Assembly: GCF_900148515.1 (NCBI RefSeq)
Contig: NZ_FRXN01000003.1
Span: 724,757-788,756 of the forward strand
DNA: 64,000 nucleotides
Source: Algoriphagus zhangzhouensis
Lineage (GTDB): Bacteria > Bacteroidota > Bacteroidia > Cytophagales > Cyclobacteriaceae
Direction: 5' to 3'
Shown: positions 1 to 9,197 of the stretch, piece after piece
Numbering within the stretch: the stretch's first letter is position 1
Layout of the letters: every line of letters starts with the position of its first letter
Notes under the pieces: generated by a model
The model's input: the letters and a program-made list of their open reading frames with translations, nothing else
Told to the model about the DNA's origin: nothing
The model's database searches: none
Translations under genes and position numbers: made by a program

Positions 1-12
1 AGTTTTTTGTCG

Positions 13-52
13 ATAGACCTTGGTCCATAGCTTATTCAAATCTATGGTCTAT
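13..52 (-). other. Imperfect hairpin at 3' end of the ThuA-like gene
   Basis: ATAGACC (13-19) is complementary to GGTCTAT (46-52), and CATAG (26-30) to CTATG (42-46) nests inside. The structure overlaps the TAG stop codon of the ThuA-like gene. No U-run follows on the minus strand, so it may be an mRNA 3' structure rather than a classical terminator. Confidence 0.3.
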
Positions 53-1071
53 TTAAAATCCTCCACTCTCATTCCCTTTCTAAAAGTATCAAAGCCGAAC
101 ATGGTTGGCTTGTATTCACCTACTATTTCAACTGACATATCTGGAGTAATTTCATCTGACATCCCCACTAGCCAAAAAGCAGCATTGATCACCATTCGTC
201 TAAGGTCAGCATTTTCAAAGTCCATAGAAGCTCCCATGGTCGATGCAAAAGCCATCCCCGGAGAGCCTCCCTCGATTTGATAAGGCTTTGTCCAAGCAAC
301 AGGCATTACCGACTTTTCCCACATCATAGGAGAATCAGGTGTCATCCCTGCTGTACTTTGCCCATACATCAAAACATTAGCCTCGGCTGGTAGATGCTTG
401 ATTCCATATACATCGGAATATCCCCAGATGTCTTTCACGCCTCGAAGCACCGGATGATCATTCAATTGATCTGTTCCATCCAAAAGTCCCCTGGTACCCT
501 CATGTGCATGATGACCGTGGTGATTTACCCAAGTTTCGCCTAGAATTCTTTGACCGAAACCTCTCTCCCAGCCTTCCTTTTCACTTCTCCAATGCCATTT
601 AGCAAATGGAGAATCCGGATTCTTTTGATAGGCAAAAGCGTGGGTTGAAGTTCTCAATCCAATGATAGGCTTTCCAGCCTTTAAAAAGTTTTCGATGTAC
701 TGCGACTGCTCATCTGGAAGCTCACGGAATCTTATCAGCATGATCATCAAATCGGCAGTTTCCAAATGCTCCAAGCCAGGAATATTGTTTTGATAATTGG
801 GAACGATATCTCCCGATTCTGGATCTATCGGAAATAGAACTGTAGTTTTGAAGCCATAAGTTTGTGATAGAATCTTGGCAAACATAGGCATGGATTCTTC
901 GGAGCGGTATTCATCATCACCAGCTACAAGAACTACATGTTTCCCTTTCCCAGGACCTTGACCACCCTCAAACTGAAGAAAAGTCACACCATTTTGGGAA
1001 TAGGCGCAGGAAATAAAAAGACAGAAAATAAATAAAGAGGCAATCTTTTTCATCAGGTTATTTTTATTCAT
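49..1071 (-). CDS. ThuA-like domain protein, exported
   Basis: This 340-residue protein has a hydrophobic signal sequence (residues about 8-25, ending ISCAYSQ; the Cys could make it a lipoprotein). It then has a ThuA fold, a glutamine-amidotransferase-like flavodoxin fold. Visible landmarks are HVVLVAGDDEYRSEES near residues 45-60, a GLRTSTHAF segment near 140, and a histidine-rich NHHGHHAHEG segment near 183. ThuA-like proteins cluster with sugar oxidoreductases, but their chemistry is poorly known. It is the last gene of the minus-strand SusC/SusD locus, 187 bp after the PhyH-like gene. A second Met at residue 7 (MKKIASLF) is an equally good start. The family is fairly sure; the substrate is unknown. 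Confidence 0.85.
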   Translation of the reverse strand: MNKNNLMKKIASLFIFCLFISCAYSQNGVTFLQFEGGQGPGKGKHVVLVAGDDEYRSEESMPMFAKILSQTYGFKTTVLFPIDPESGDIVPNYQNNIPGLEHLETADLMIMLIRFRELPDEQSQYIENFLKAGKPIIGLRTSTHAFAYQKNPDSPFAKWHWRSEKEGWERGFGQRILGETWVNHHGHHAHEGTRGLLDGTDQLNDHPVLRGVKDIWGYSDVYGIKHLPAEANVLMYGQSTAGMTPDSPMMWEKSVMPVAWTKPYQIEGGSPGMAFASTMGASMDFENADLRRMVINAAFWLVGMSDEITPDMSVEIVGEYKPTMFGFDTFRKGMRVEDFK

Positions 1072-1210
1072 TAGTACAGAAGCCCTAAAATAAGTGATTC
1101 TAATTTGGGCACAATTATTTTATTTCATTTTGAATAAGAATCAGAATTTTGAATTGAATTTCTTTAACAATCTGGATAGAGAGACATAAAATCTACCATC
1201 CAAAATAGGC

Positions 1211-1233
1211 TTGACTTCGCTCAGCCTGACAAA
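1211..1233 (+). repeat. Fragment of a CTTCGCTCAG-type intergenic repeat
   Basis: The 23-base stretch starting TTGACTTCGCTCAGC and ending CTGACAAA closely matches one at 52065-52088, which starts TTCGACTCCGCTCA. Both lie in intergenic DNA just downstream of minus-strand genes. Short sequences of this kind recur in intergenic DNA of Bacteroidota genomes; calling this one a repeat is inference from two copies. Confidence 0.3.
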
Positions 1234-1258
1234 ACAAGGTTTTCAATTTTGAAATCTT

Positions 1259-2143
1259 TCAATTTTCTAATTCGGCTGGATCAAATATCAAAGGAAAGAA
1301 TTTACCTCCCATTTTTTCTCCTTTAGAAATCACTGGAACACCTTCCAAAAGCGGTTCATCCGAATTGGAAATTGTACCATCGGCAAACACGTTCAACACA
1401 AAGGCTTTTCGAGATTTATCAGAATAATTTGCAAAACTCCCATGTACCAACAAAGGGTGATGAAATGCTGCATGTCCCGCTTTCAAAGGAACTGAAACAG
1501 GCTTAAATTCAGCTTTCTGCTGCTCGCTCAGCATGGCCATCAACCCATCCATTTCACCTGCCAATGCGGGCTTTTCCAGTAATCCCCACCGATGTGATCT
1601 TGGAACATATTGCAAACAGCCATTTTCTTCCGTAGCATCATCCAATCCACACCAACAAGTCAGGTGCTGCATCTCTATTGTCCGAGTCCAATAGGAATAA
1701 TCCTGATGCCAAGCCACCACTCCACCATGGTGTGCAGGTTTACAAAAGAGCTGATCATGCCAAAAGCGAACTGCTCGATTTCCCAACAATTGGGATGCGA
1801 CCATCCTGAAAGCAGGATTCCAAATGGCATCATGAAAGGCTTCCGCTATCCTCCAATGCCCCAAAGAGTGAAATAAGACTGTGTTTGGATCCGCTGATTC
1901 ATTGCTGTGAAACTCATGAAAAAGCCCATGCAAAGGATGCTCAGGATCCATGACTTCGTCCAATGCCTTCTTCAAAACTTCAATTTGATTTTCATCCAGC
2001 AATTGAATTCCAGCCACATATCCATTTTCATTGAAAAATTCGATTTGTTCCTGGCTGAGTCTATATTTCTCCCAATCCAGAGCCAATTGTGGCTGAGAAA
2101 ACAAATCAGTCAAGGGATAAGGATAATCTGCTAAATCTTTCAT
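1259..2143 (-). CDS. Phytanoyl-CoA dioxygenase (PhyH) family protein
   Basis: This 294-residue protein looks like an Fe(II)/2-oxoglutarate oxygenase of the PhyH family. The double-stranded beta-helix ligands are visible: H146 and D148 in AWHQDYSYW, and the distal H234 in LLVHGSF. R245 in SDKSRKAF is the likely 2-oxoglutarate anchor. There is no signal peptide, so it should act in the cytoplasm. Members hydroxylate small molecules, including lipids, amino acids and natural products. Here it sits between a SusD gene and a ThuA-like gene, so a role in converting an imported compound is inferred. A perfect 11-bp hairpin (2300-2331) lies between it and the SusD gene. Confidence 0.88.
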   Translation of the reverse strand: MKDLADYPYPLTDLFSQPQLALDWEKYRLSQEQIEFFNENGYVAGIQLLDENQIEVLKKALDEVMDPEHPLHGLFHEFHSNESADPNTVLFHSLGHWRIAEAFHDAIWNPAFRMVASQLLGNRAVRFWHDQLFCKPAHHGGVVAWHQDYSYWTRTIEMQHLTCWCGLDDATEENGCLQYVPRSHRWGLLEKPALAGEMDGLMAMLSEQQKAEFKPVSVPLKAGHAAFHHPLLVHGSFANYSDKSRKAFVLNVFADGTISNSDEPLLEGVPVISKGEKMGGKFFPLIFDPAELEN

Positions 2144-2299
2144 TTTGGGTTGATTGGAGAGTAAAAAGATAAATAAAAACTTCTCTCTTCTTACTACAGG
2201 CCAATATATTTAATTCAGGAATTGTACTTAAGAAATTTTAAAAGGCATTCAAATTATTCCTGAAAATCATTGAAAATAAGAGGAATTGCTAGATGAAAT

Positions 2300-2331
2300 A
2301 GAAGGCTTTACCTTTTCAAATAAAGCCTTCT
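2300..2331 (-). other. Perfect 11-bp hairpin between SusD and PhyH-like genes
   Basis: AGAAGGCTTTA (2300-2310) and TAAAGCCTTCT (2321-2331) form an uninterrupted 11-bp stem with a 10-base loop, 57 bases past the SusD stop. No U-tract follows on the minus strand. It may be a factor-dependent terminator, an RNA processing site, or a 3' stabiliser that raises SusC/SusD mRNA over the downstream genes. Confidence 0.5.
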
Positions 2332-2387
2332 GTGAAGGACATTGAATCTCGACAGTCAAGCCCTCACCTTGTGGCACCCAGCCAGTA

Positions 2388-3890
2388 TTAATACCCTGCG
2401 TTTTGAACCAAGTTGGAATTATTTCTAATCTCTGCAGTTGGGATTGGGAATAGCAACTCGCGTTCTTTCAGAGTCGGTCCATATACAAATTGATGTCCAA
2501 CGTAGTCTTCAAATTCATGGGTAGTAACATTGAATCCTTTTCGGATTCTTACCATGTCAAACCATGTTTTGTTTTCGAAGGAAAGCTCATAGAATTTTTC
2601 CCTCCAAACAGCTTCTCTCAATTGAGATTGGGACAAACCTGAAAGCGGGCTCAATTCTGCTCTCTCTCGAACCAAATTCACTGCATCATATGCGTCTTCA
2701 TTTGGACCATTGGCTTCATTGGATGCTTCAGCGAAAATCAACAATACCTCGGCAAATCTGAAAATCGGCCAATTCAGATCACTACTCGTGGTACTTGTCT
2801 GAGCTACTACATCGAAATGCTTGTAGATATAATAATCTCCCAATTCCAAAGTTTGGCTTCTGTCTTCCCTCAGTGTATAACTGCTATAGTAAAATTCCTT
2901 TTCATCAGCTCTCTTATCACCTTCCTCATAAGATTTCACAAATTCTTCCTGAGCAAAGATCCCACCGGTCTCAGCGCTATAATTCGAAATCCCTCTGTTG
3001 TAGGGAATGATCGAAACTTGCCAATTAGATGGTTGTATATAAGCTGCAAATTGAGACATGAAGATATTCTCTCCCAAATTTTTCATGGCAGGATCATGTA
3101 AATCCCCATAAGAGCCAAATAGAGAAAACTCATTGGAATCAATCACTTCTTTGGCTTTGGAGGCAGCAAGTCCATAATATTCATTTCCTTTTTGAAGGGG
3201 ATAACCAGCCATAGTCAAATAAACGGAGGATAACAGGGATTTAATAGCTCCCATGGAAACGCGTCCTGATACATCCCTCATTGGCAATCCAGAGTTTTCT
3301 GCCTCTTTCAAGTCAGCAACAATCTGATCGTAGATGGCAGCTGGTGCTACAGGATTTGGGTATAGCTGCTCTGAAGTCAAGTCCACTGGTTCAGTGATCA
3401 AGGGGATATTCCCAAACATCTGAACCAGATTAAAGTAATAATAAGCCCTCAGAAATCTAGCTTCACCCAAAAGGCCCTGCTTTTGAGTTTCATCCATATT
3501 CATGTCTGGAATCTTTGCTATCGCAAGATTTGCATTTGCAATTCCCCGATAATAATTGGTCCAGAAAGTCTGACCATATCCATTATCAGAGGTGTTCACT
3601 AAATCTTTGACAAACAAGCTGTTTTGAGCTTGTCCCAATTCTGTATCTGCCAGACCTGTCGCAAACTCTAACATCATCCAAGTACCTCCACCAAAACCAC
3701 TATTCATAATGGGCTGCATACTTTGATAAATTGAGTTTACTACACTGACGGCATGCTCAGGCTTGGTGAAATAATTATCCAAAGTGAAATTGGATTGATC
3801 TGTTTCATCAAGAAAATCCGCACAGGAAGCAGTGATAACAACCGCTGACAGACAAATGATTCTTCTTATATATGATTTGATATAGTTCAT
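2388..3890 (-). CDS. SusD/RagB family nutrient-binding lipoprotein
   Basis: This 500-residue lipoprotein has its lipobox Cys at residue 23 (VVITASC). The SusD architecture follows: an N-terminal SusD-like region with TPR-like helices (FLRAYYYFNLVQMFGNIPL near residues 147-165) and a C-terminal RagB/SusD region ending near ELLFPIPTAEI. SusD proteins sit on the outer leaflet of the outer membrane and cap a SusC transporter, delivering glycans, peptides or other large ligands. The gene lies 18 bp behind the SusC gene, so co-transcription is near certain. No glycoside hydrolase or peptidase is adjacent, so the ligand cannot be guessed from context. Confidence 0.96.
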   Translation of the reverse strand: MNYIKSYIRRIICLSAVVITASCADFLDETDQSNFTLDNYFTKPEHAVSVVNSIYQSMQPIMNSGFGGGTWMMLEFATGLADTELGQAQNSLFVKDLVNTSDNGYGQTFWTNYYRGIANANLAIAKIPDMNMDETQKQGLLGEARFLRAYYYFNLVQMFGNIPLITEPVDLTSEQLYPNPVAPAAIYDQIVADLKEAENSGLPMRDVSGRVSMGAIKSLLSSVYLTMAGYPLQKGNEYYGLAASKAKEVIDSNEFSLFGSYGDLHDPAMKNLGENIFMSQFAAYIQPSNWQVSIIPYNRGISNYSAETGGIFAQEEFVKSYEEGDKRADEKEFYYSSYTLREDRSQTLELGDYYIYKHFDVVAQTSTTSSDLNWPIFRFAEVLLIFAEASNEANGPNEDAYDAVNLVRERAELSPLSGLSQSQLREAVWREKFYELSFENKTWFDMVRIRKGFNVTTHEFEDYVGHQFVYGPTLKERELLFPIPTAEIRNNSNLVQNAGY

Positions 3891-3908
3891 GATTTTCAGA
3901 ATTAATAA

Positions 3909-6900
3909 TTAAAGACCAACACTAACACCTAGCATAAAAACTCGTGGCTTGGGATAAGCATAGAGATCAACACCCTGATCAAAGGCTGCACCTGAGGTAG
4001 AAACTTCAGGGTCATATCCAGCATAATCTGTTGCTAGAAAAAAGTTTTGGACAGAGAAGAAAGTCCGTAGGTTTCTCACCTTGATTCTCTCCAATAATTG
4101 TGAGTCAAAATTGTAGGAAAGCATCAAGTTTCTACCTCTTACAAAAGAGCCATTTTGAACTCGATCGGAGTCATTATTGGTATTATAACCTGCCGTCAAT
4201 GGTCTAATCTGAGCAATATTGGTATTTTGATTTTCTGGAGTCCAGGCATTCAGCACAGTTTTGAAACTGTTTGCAATACCTGTTCTATCTTCAGCAGAGT
4301 GCTTACTTCTAAACAAGACATCATTGCCATAGCTAAATTGGATATCCACCAATAATTCGAAATTCTTCAATCGGAATGTGTTGGCAAATGTCCCATACCC
4401 ATCAGGTATTCCTTTCCCGATAATCACTCGATCTTGATCATTAATGACTCCATCTTCATTGACATCTTTGTACTTGATATCTCCTGGTCTCTTATTATAA
4501 GTTGCTGCAATTGACTCCTCCTCGGTATTCCAGGTTCCCTCATGAATGAATCCAAAAAATGATCCTACAGACTCCCCTTCTCTCACAATGGTAGAGCCTA
4601 AGAAAATATCTGCACCTCCAGTCAATTCTTTAACAGTATTCTTATTATAGGAGAAATTAAAAGTGGTACTCCAGGTGAAATTGGTCTTTTCAATATTCAC
4701 AGTATTCAAACCAATTTCAATCCCTTTGTTTTCCATGCTTCCCACATTTCTACTTACAGTAGAATAGCCACTACTGGAAGGAACTGGAGCACTCAACAGC
4801 ATGTCATTGGTTATTTTCCTATAAAGGTCAACCTCAAACATTACTCTATTTTGAATGAAACCAAGTTCAAACCCAAAATCGACCTGACTGGTTTTCTCCC
4901 ATCTCAAATCAGGGTTTGCCAATCGGCTGATTCCAATACCGATTTCCCTTTGATCATTGAAAATGACAGAATAATTACCCATACCAGCCAAAGACTGATA
5001 AGCTGTAATTTCAGAGTTACCAGTCTGACCATAACTCGCCCTAAATTTCAAATCTGAAATGGTATTGCTACTCTGTAAAAATCCTTCATCAGAGGCTCTC
5101 CAAGCAAATGCTGCAGACGGGAAAAATGCGTACTGATTTGAAGAACCAAACTTTGAAGATCCATCCACTCTACCGGTGAAGGTGAATAGATACTTATTGT
5201 TTAGGGTATAATTTATTCTACTGAAATAAGAATTCAAGCCATAAGCAACTCTACCAGATTGTGGTTGGATCGCATTGGCACCAGCACCGAGATTATTGAA
5301 CATAAAATAATCATCCTGGAAGTTTTGGGACCTTGCTTGAGCATTAAATCTATCCACATGTTGCCAAGAAAGGCCAGCCATGGCATTTAGTCTATGATTT
5401 GGAGTAAATTCCTTGACATAGGTAAGGTAGTTTTCAAATTGCCATGAATTCAATCGATCATTAAAAATATAAGCATCCCCTCTTTGGTTTTTAGCTATAT
5501 AATTCAGCTCCCTACCTCCATAGTAATCGACACGCTGGTTGACAATGTTGGCAGAAATATTGGAGCGCAACTCCAATCCTTTCGCCAAATATATATTCGC
5601 ATATACATTCCCGATTACAGTTTGGGTATTCACCAAATAAACCCTCTCTTTGGACACTTGAAGTGGGTTATTGCCACCTTCCATACCAGGATAATCTGCA
5701 TTTCCAGCCCAAGAACCGTCTGGATATCTAACAGGAATAATTGGAAGGGCTTCCAAAACTTGCCTCATTGCTACAATCCCACCATTTCCTAAAGGATCAA
5801 CTTGACTTTCTTTCTGGTCATTATAGCTTAATACCCCACCTACTTTGATCCAATCTTTGATTTTGCTATCAAAAACAAACCGAGAAGAATACCGCTTCAA
5901 CCAAGAGTTCTCCATCAAACCATCCTCATCTCGATATCCTAAATAAACCCCGAAACTGTCATCGACATTTCCTGAAGTAAAATTCAACTGATGATTTTGA
6001 GTAAATGCCGGTTGGAAAGCTTCTTCTTGCCAATCAGTATCATAAAGAGGGTTTCCATTGGCATCAAAAAGTCTAGGATCTGTTCTCTTGAGTGCCGGAT
6101 CTTTATATATTCCATTTGCCCATCCATTTGGATCATATTTTTGAGCATTTTGATAAGCAAGATCCTCAGTTGCCAAAAACTCCTCAGAATTCAACAGTGG
6201 AATTTTTCGAGGCAAAACTCCTATGCTGTAATTGCCCTCATATGTGATCAAGCCACCGGTTTGACTACCTCTTTTGGTCGTAACGAGAATAACCCCATTA
6301 GCACCCCTTGCTCCATAAATAGCAGTCGCTGAAGCATCTTTCAAAACTTCCACAGATTGAATATCATTCGGATTGATATAATCAATCGGTGTACTTCCGT
6401 TTGCCAAACCAGCTGCGTGCATGATAACCCCATCAATTACATAGAGGGGGTCATTTGCAATACTTACTGAAGTATTTCCACGAATTCGAATATTGGCTCT
6501 ACCTCCTGGTCGCCCTGAGTTGATAGAAACATTCACTCCTTGGATTTTTCCGGAAAGAGCATTGGACAAGGATGCCGCAGGTCTTTCCTTTAATGAATTC
6601 TCATCCACGGATCCAACTGAACCAGTCAGATCTGATTTTTTCTGGGTACCATAGCCGATGACAACTACCTCATCCAATTCAGCCTCATCAACATCTAAAG
6701 AAACTTGAATCTCCTGATTTTGGCTTGTCACTTGTACTTCTTTGGTACGGTAACCGATGAAACTAATCACTAAGGTCTCATTAACTGAAGCTTCAATAGC
6801 GAAGCTTCCATCATTTTCTGTTACAGTTCCTCTTTGGGTGCCTTTGACTACGACTAATGCTCCTGGAACAGGTTCATTTTGATTTCCTGAAGTAACGACT

Positions 6901-7007
6901 CCTTTAATCTGAGAGGATTGTGAAAAAGCCGGAATTTGACATAAAAAAATCAAAAATAAGGTCAATATCCATAGACCTTTCAGATGAATTTTTAAAATTT
7001 TGATCAT
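3909..7007 (-). CDS. SusC/RagA-type TonB-dependent outer-membrane transporter
   Basis: This 1032-residue protein has a signal peptide (about 1-30, ending AFSQ). A carboxypeptidase-regulatory-like beta-sandwich follows (about 33-108, GVVTSGNQNEPVPGA onward). The SusC hallmark EVVVIGYGTQKK is at 113-124, then a plug domain (about 125-245, with IRIRGNTS and DPLYVIDGV) and a 22-strand-type barrel to the C-terminal end. With SusD it forms the bipartite importer energised by TonB-ExbBD. It is the first gene of the minus-strand unit. The 442-bp gap to the divergent oxidoreductase gene carries an inverted repeat that could be an operator. No sigma/anti-sigma pair or hybrid two-component regulator is nearby in this window. 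Confidence 0.97.
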   Translation of the reverse strand: MIKILKIHLKGLWILTLFLIFLCQIPAFSQSSQIKGVVTSGNQNEPVPGALVVVKGTQRGTVTENDGSFAIEASVNETLVISFIGYRTKEVQVTSQNQEIQVSLDVDEAELDEVVVIGYGTQKKSDLTGSVGSVDENSLKERPAASLSNALSGKIQGVNVSINSGRPGGRANIRIRGNTSVSIANDPLYVIDGVIMHAAGLANGSTPIDYINPNDIQSVEVLKDASATAIYGARGANGVILVTTKRGSQTGGLITYEGNYSIGVLPRKIPLLNSEEFLATEDLAYQNAQKYDPNGWANGIYKDPALKRTDPRLFDANGNPLYDTDWQEEAFQPAFTQNHQLNFTSGNVDDSFGVYLGYRDEDGLMENSWLKRYSSRFVFDSKIKDWIKVGGVLSYNDQKESQVDPLGNGGIVAMRQVLEALPIIPVRYPDGSWAGNADYPGMEGGNNPLQVSKERVYLVNTQTVIGNVYANIYLAKGLELRSNISANIVNQRVDYYGGRELNYIAKNQRGDAYIFNDRLNSWQFENYLTYVKEFTPNHRLNAMAGLSWQHVDRFNAQARSQNFQDDYFMFNNLGAGANAIQPQSGRVAYGLNSYFSRINYTLNNKYLFTFTGRVDGSSKFGSSNQYAFFPSAAFAWRASDEGFLQSSNTISDLKFRASYGQTGNSEITAYQSLAGMGNYSVIFNDQREIGIGISRLANPDLRWEKTSQVDFGFELGFIQNRVMFEVDLYRKITNDMLLSAPVPSSSGYSTVSRNVGSMENKGIEIGLNTVNIEKTNFTWSTTFNFSYNKNTVKELTGGADIFLGSTIVREGESVGSFFGFIHEGTWNTEEESIAATYNKRPGDIKYKDVNEDGVINDQDRVIIGKGIPDGYGTFANTFRLKNFELLVDIQFSYGNDVLFRSKHSAEDRTGIANSFKTVLNAWTPENQNTNIAQIRPLTAGYNTNNDSDRVQNGSFVRGRNLMLSYNFDSQLLERIKVRNLRTFFSVQNFFLATDYAGYDPEVSTSGAAFDQGVDLYAYPKPRVFMLGVSVGL

Positions 7008-7449
7008 ATATTGCTGGGTTTAATGAATTGATATTAAACCCAAACTATTTGATTTTGGACCAGACGGTATCCTGTATCATCCTGACACAAATCATTGAAT
7101 AACAACAGGATACATCAGGACTGAATCTAGTTGAAAAAGAATATATTATAGAATTAGTTTTTACACCTGTTTACTTTTTACATTAAAATTTATGTAGTAT
7201 GAACTATATTTTAAACCTTTTAAATAAATCCGCTTTGGAGCAAAAAGGGCGAACGCCCTAGATTTAAAAAATTCGAAAATGGAATTAATTGAATTTATTT
7301 TAGAATATTTCCTTAGATATATCCAAAATTAATTTTGCAATTCGAAATCCATTCCGTTGGTTTTGCTTTTGCTTATTGTCGATTCACTGAATCTTAGCTA
7401 GGATTTTCTTACATTTTAATCCCTTTTCAATTAGCTATAAACTCTCCAT
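7008..7449. other. Divergent intergenic region, SusC / Gfo-Idh-MocA
   Basis: These 442 AT-rich bases hold no convincing gene. They must contain the promoters for both divergent units. They also carry the inverted repeat at 7067-7120 and a short GC-rich palindrome AGGGCG-aa-CGCCCT (7246-7259). I found no full TAnnTTTG promoter match on either strand. Confidence 0.6.
7067..7120. promoter_or_regulatory. Candidate operator (inverted repeat)
   Basis: GTATCCTGT (7067-7075) and ACAGGATAC (7105-7113) are perfect 9-bp inverted arms. TCCTGA (7080-7085) and TCAGGA (7115-7120) form a second pair. They lie 60-113 bp upstream of the SusC start in the divergent control region, where a regulator could govern both units. 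No regulator gene is adjacent. Confidence 0.35.
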
Positions 7450-8874
7450 ATGAAGACGAATAGAAGAAATTTTCTAAAGACCAGTGCCACAACAGCCTTG
7501 GGGCTTTCAGGTCTTACAGTGATCTCACCCTCAGTTCTCGGTAAACCCATGGGATATGTTGCTCCATCTGACAAAGTCAACTTAGCTTGTGTTGGTATTG
7601 GAAACAGAGGAAATCAAATCATCAAGGCACTTGCTGCAACGGGCCTTTGTAATATCGTAGCCCTCTGTGATGTGGACATGGGGGCTCCTCAGACTTTGGA
7701 AGTAATCAACATGTTTCCAAAGGCAAAACATTTTCAGGACTTCCGTGTCATGTTTGACAAAATGGGAAATGAATTCGAAGCTATTAGCGTAGCAACACCA
7801 GATTTCTCCCATTTCCCAGTGACCATGATGGGCTTGAAATCAGGCAAGCATGTCTATGTGGAAAAACCAATGGCAAGAACTTTCCGCGAAGTTGAATTGA
7901 TGATTCAGGCGGCTAAAAAATATCCAAAGCTTGCCACCCAAATGGGGAATCAAGGACATTCTGAGGCCAATTATTTCCAATTCAAAGCATGGAAAGAAGC
8001 CGGAATCATCAAGGACATTTATGCTGTAACTGCACACATGAACAATCCGAGAAGATGGCATGGATGGGATCCTAACATTACCTCTTACCCAGCAGCGGAA
8101 TCCATCCCTTCTACCTTGGATTGGGATGTTTGGACAGCACAGGCAGAACCTCACGCATACAACAAAGATTACCATAATGGCCAGTGGAGATGCTGGTATG
8201 ATTTCGGGATGGGCGCTTTAGGTGATTGGGGAGCTCATACAATGGATACCGTTCACGAGTTTTTGGATTTAGGACTTCCTTATGAAGTCAACCCAACTTT
8301 ACTCAAAGGTCACAATCCATTCTTTTATCCTATGTCCACCACTCTGGAATTCAAATTCCCTGAAAGAGGAGATATGCCTGCTTTGACTTTGTCATGGTAT
8401 GATGGTGTGGACAATATTCCTCCTGTGCCTGCAGGATATGGGGTTTCGGAAGTAGATCCGAATATTCCTGCAACCAATCAGGGCCAAGTTCAACCTGCAA
8501 AATTGAACCCTGGTAAAATCATTTATGGGAAAGATTTAACCTTTAAGGGAGGTTCTCACGGAAGTACATTAAGCATTATCCCTGAGGAAAAAGCGAAGGA
8601 GATGGAATCTATGCTTCCTGAAGTTCCAGAAAGCCCTTCCAATCACTTTGCAAACTTCTTGAAAGCTTGTAAAGGTGAAGAAAAGACTAGATCTCCTTTT
8701 GAAATAGCAGGACCACTTTCTCAAGTATTCTGTTTAGGAGTGATGGCACAGTGGACTGGATTAAAATTGGAGTTTGATCGAGAAACCAAGCAAATCACCA
8801 ACAACCCATTAGCGAATCAAGTTTTGGCGGGAATGCCTCCGAGAAAAGGTTGGGAGGAGTATTATACTCTTTAA
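7450..8874 (+). CDS. Gfo/Idh/MocA family oxidoreductase, Tat-exported
   Basis: This 474-residue protein begins with a twin-arginine signal (RRNFLK at residues 5-10, then a hydrophobic stretch to about 30). It is probably folded with its NAD(P) before export. The Rossmann fold shows G49-x-G51-x-x-G54 in ACVGIGNRGN, and the family EKP motif is at 138-140 (YVEKPMARTF). QMGNQGHS (164-171) is typical of a Bacteroidota/Planctomycetota subfamily. These enzymes oxidise or reduce sugars and related polyols. Its divergent partners are SusC/SusD, PhyH-like and ThuA-like genes, suggesting it acts on the imported compound in the periplasm. An intrinsic terminator follows at 8942-8971. Confidence 0.93.
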   Translation: MKTNRRNFLKTSATTALGLSGLTVISPSVLGKPMGYVAPSDKVNLACVGIGNRGNQIIKALAATGLCNIVALCDVDMGAPQTLEVINMFPKAKHFQDFRVMFDKMGNEFEAISVATPDFSHFPVTMMGLKSGKHVYVEKPMARTFREVELMIQAAKKYPKLATQMGNQGHSEANYFQFKAWKEAGIIKDIYAVTAHMNNPRRWHGWDPNITSYPAAESIPSTLDWDVWTAQAEPHAYNKDYHNGQWRCWYDFGMGALGDWGAHTMDTVHEFLDLGLPYEVNPTLLKGHNPFFYPMSTTLEFKFPERGDMPALTLSWYDGVDNIPPVPAGYGVSEVDPNIPATNQGQVQPAKLNPGKIIYGKDLTFKGGSHGSTLSIIPEEKAKEMESMLPEVPESPSNHFANFLKACKGEEKTRSPFEIAGPLSQVFCLGVMAQWTGLKLEFDRETKQITNNPLANQVLAGMPPRKGWEEYYTL

Positions 8875-9197
8875 AATATAAGGTAGTGAAATACCATCTT
8901 CAACACTTGTGAACCCAAAAGGATATCAAATTTATAGAATCAAAAGCATCTAAATAATAGATGCTTTTTTTGTTCATTTATTTAATTGAGGCTAAATTTT
9001 CGTCTAGTTCCTATTAGAAAATTAATTTTTAAACCATTTACTTTTCGTCAAACAGACTATTTTTACAAAAGTTTAGAAAAGTCCCCTTTTTCACAATCAA
9101 GCTTAGTTCTTAATTGTTTTTTCACAAGTAAGTTTTAACGAAGACAAACTTTTACCAAACCTCACTTCAAACCCCTTTTTGCAAGTCATTTTAACAT
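8875..9197. other. Intergenic region before the acyltransferase
   Basis: These 323 very AT-rich bases contain the terminator at 8942-8971. Beyond that I see no gene, RNA or clear promoter motif. Confidence 0.6.
8942..8971 (+). terminator. Intrinsic terminator of the Gfo/Idh/MocA gene
   Basis: AAAAGCATCT (8942-8951) pairs with AGATGCTTTT (8959-8968) around a 7-base loop, and a run of seven T ends at 8971. Confidence 0.85.

Noticed and set aside
20-280. 86-codon plus-strand frame at the left edge
   Set aside because: Antisense to the ThuA-like coding sequence, without any domain.
7246-7259. Intrinsic terminator at AGGGCG-aa-CGCCCT
   Set aside because: Too short a stem with a two-base loop, and there is no T-run on either strand.
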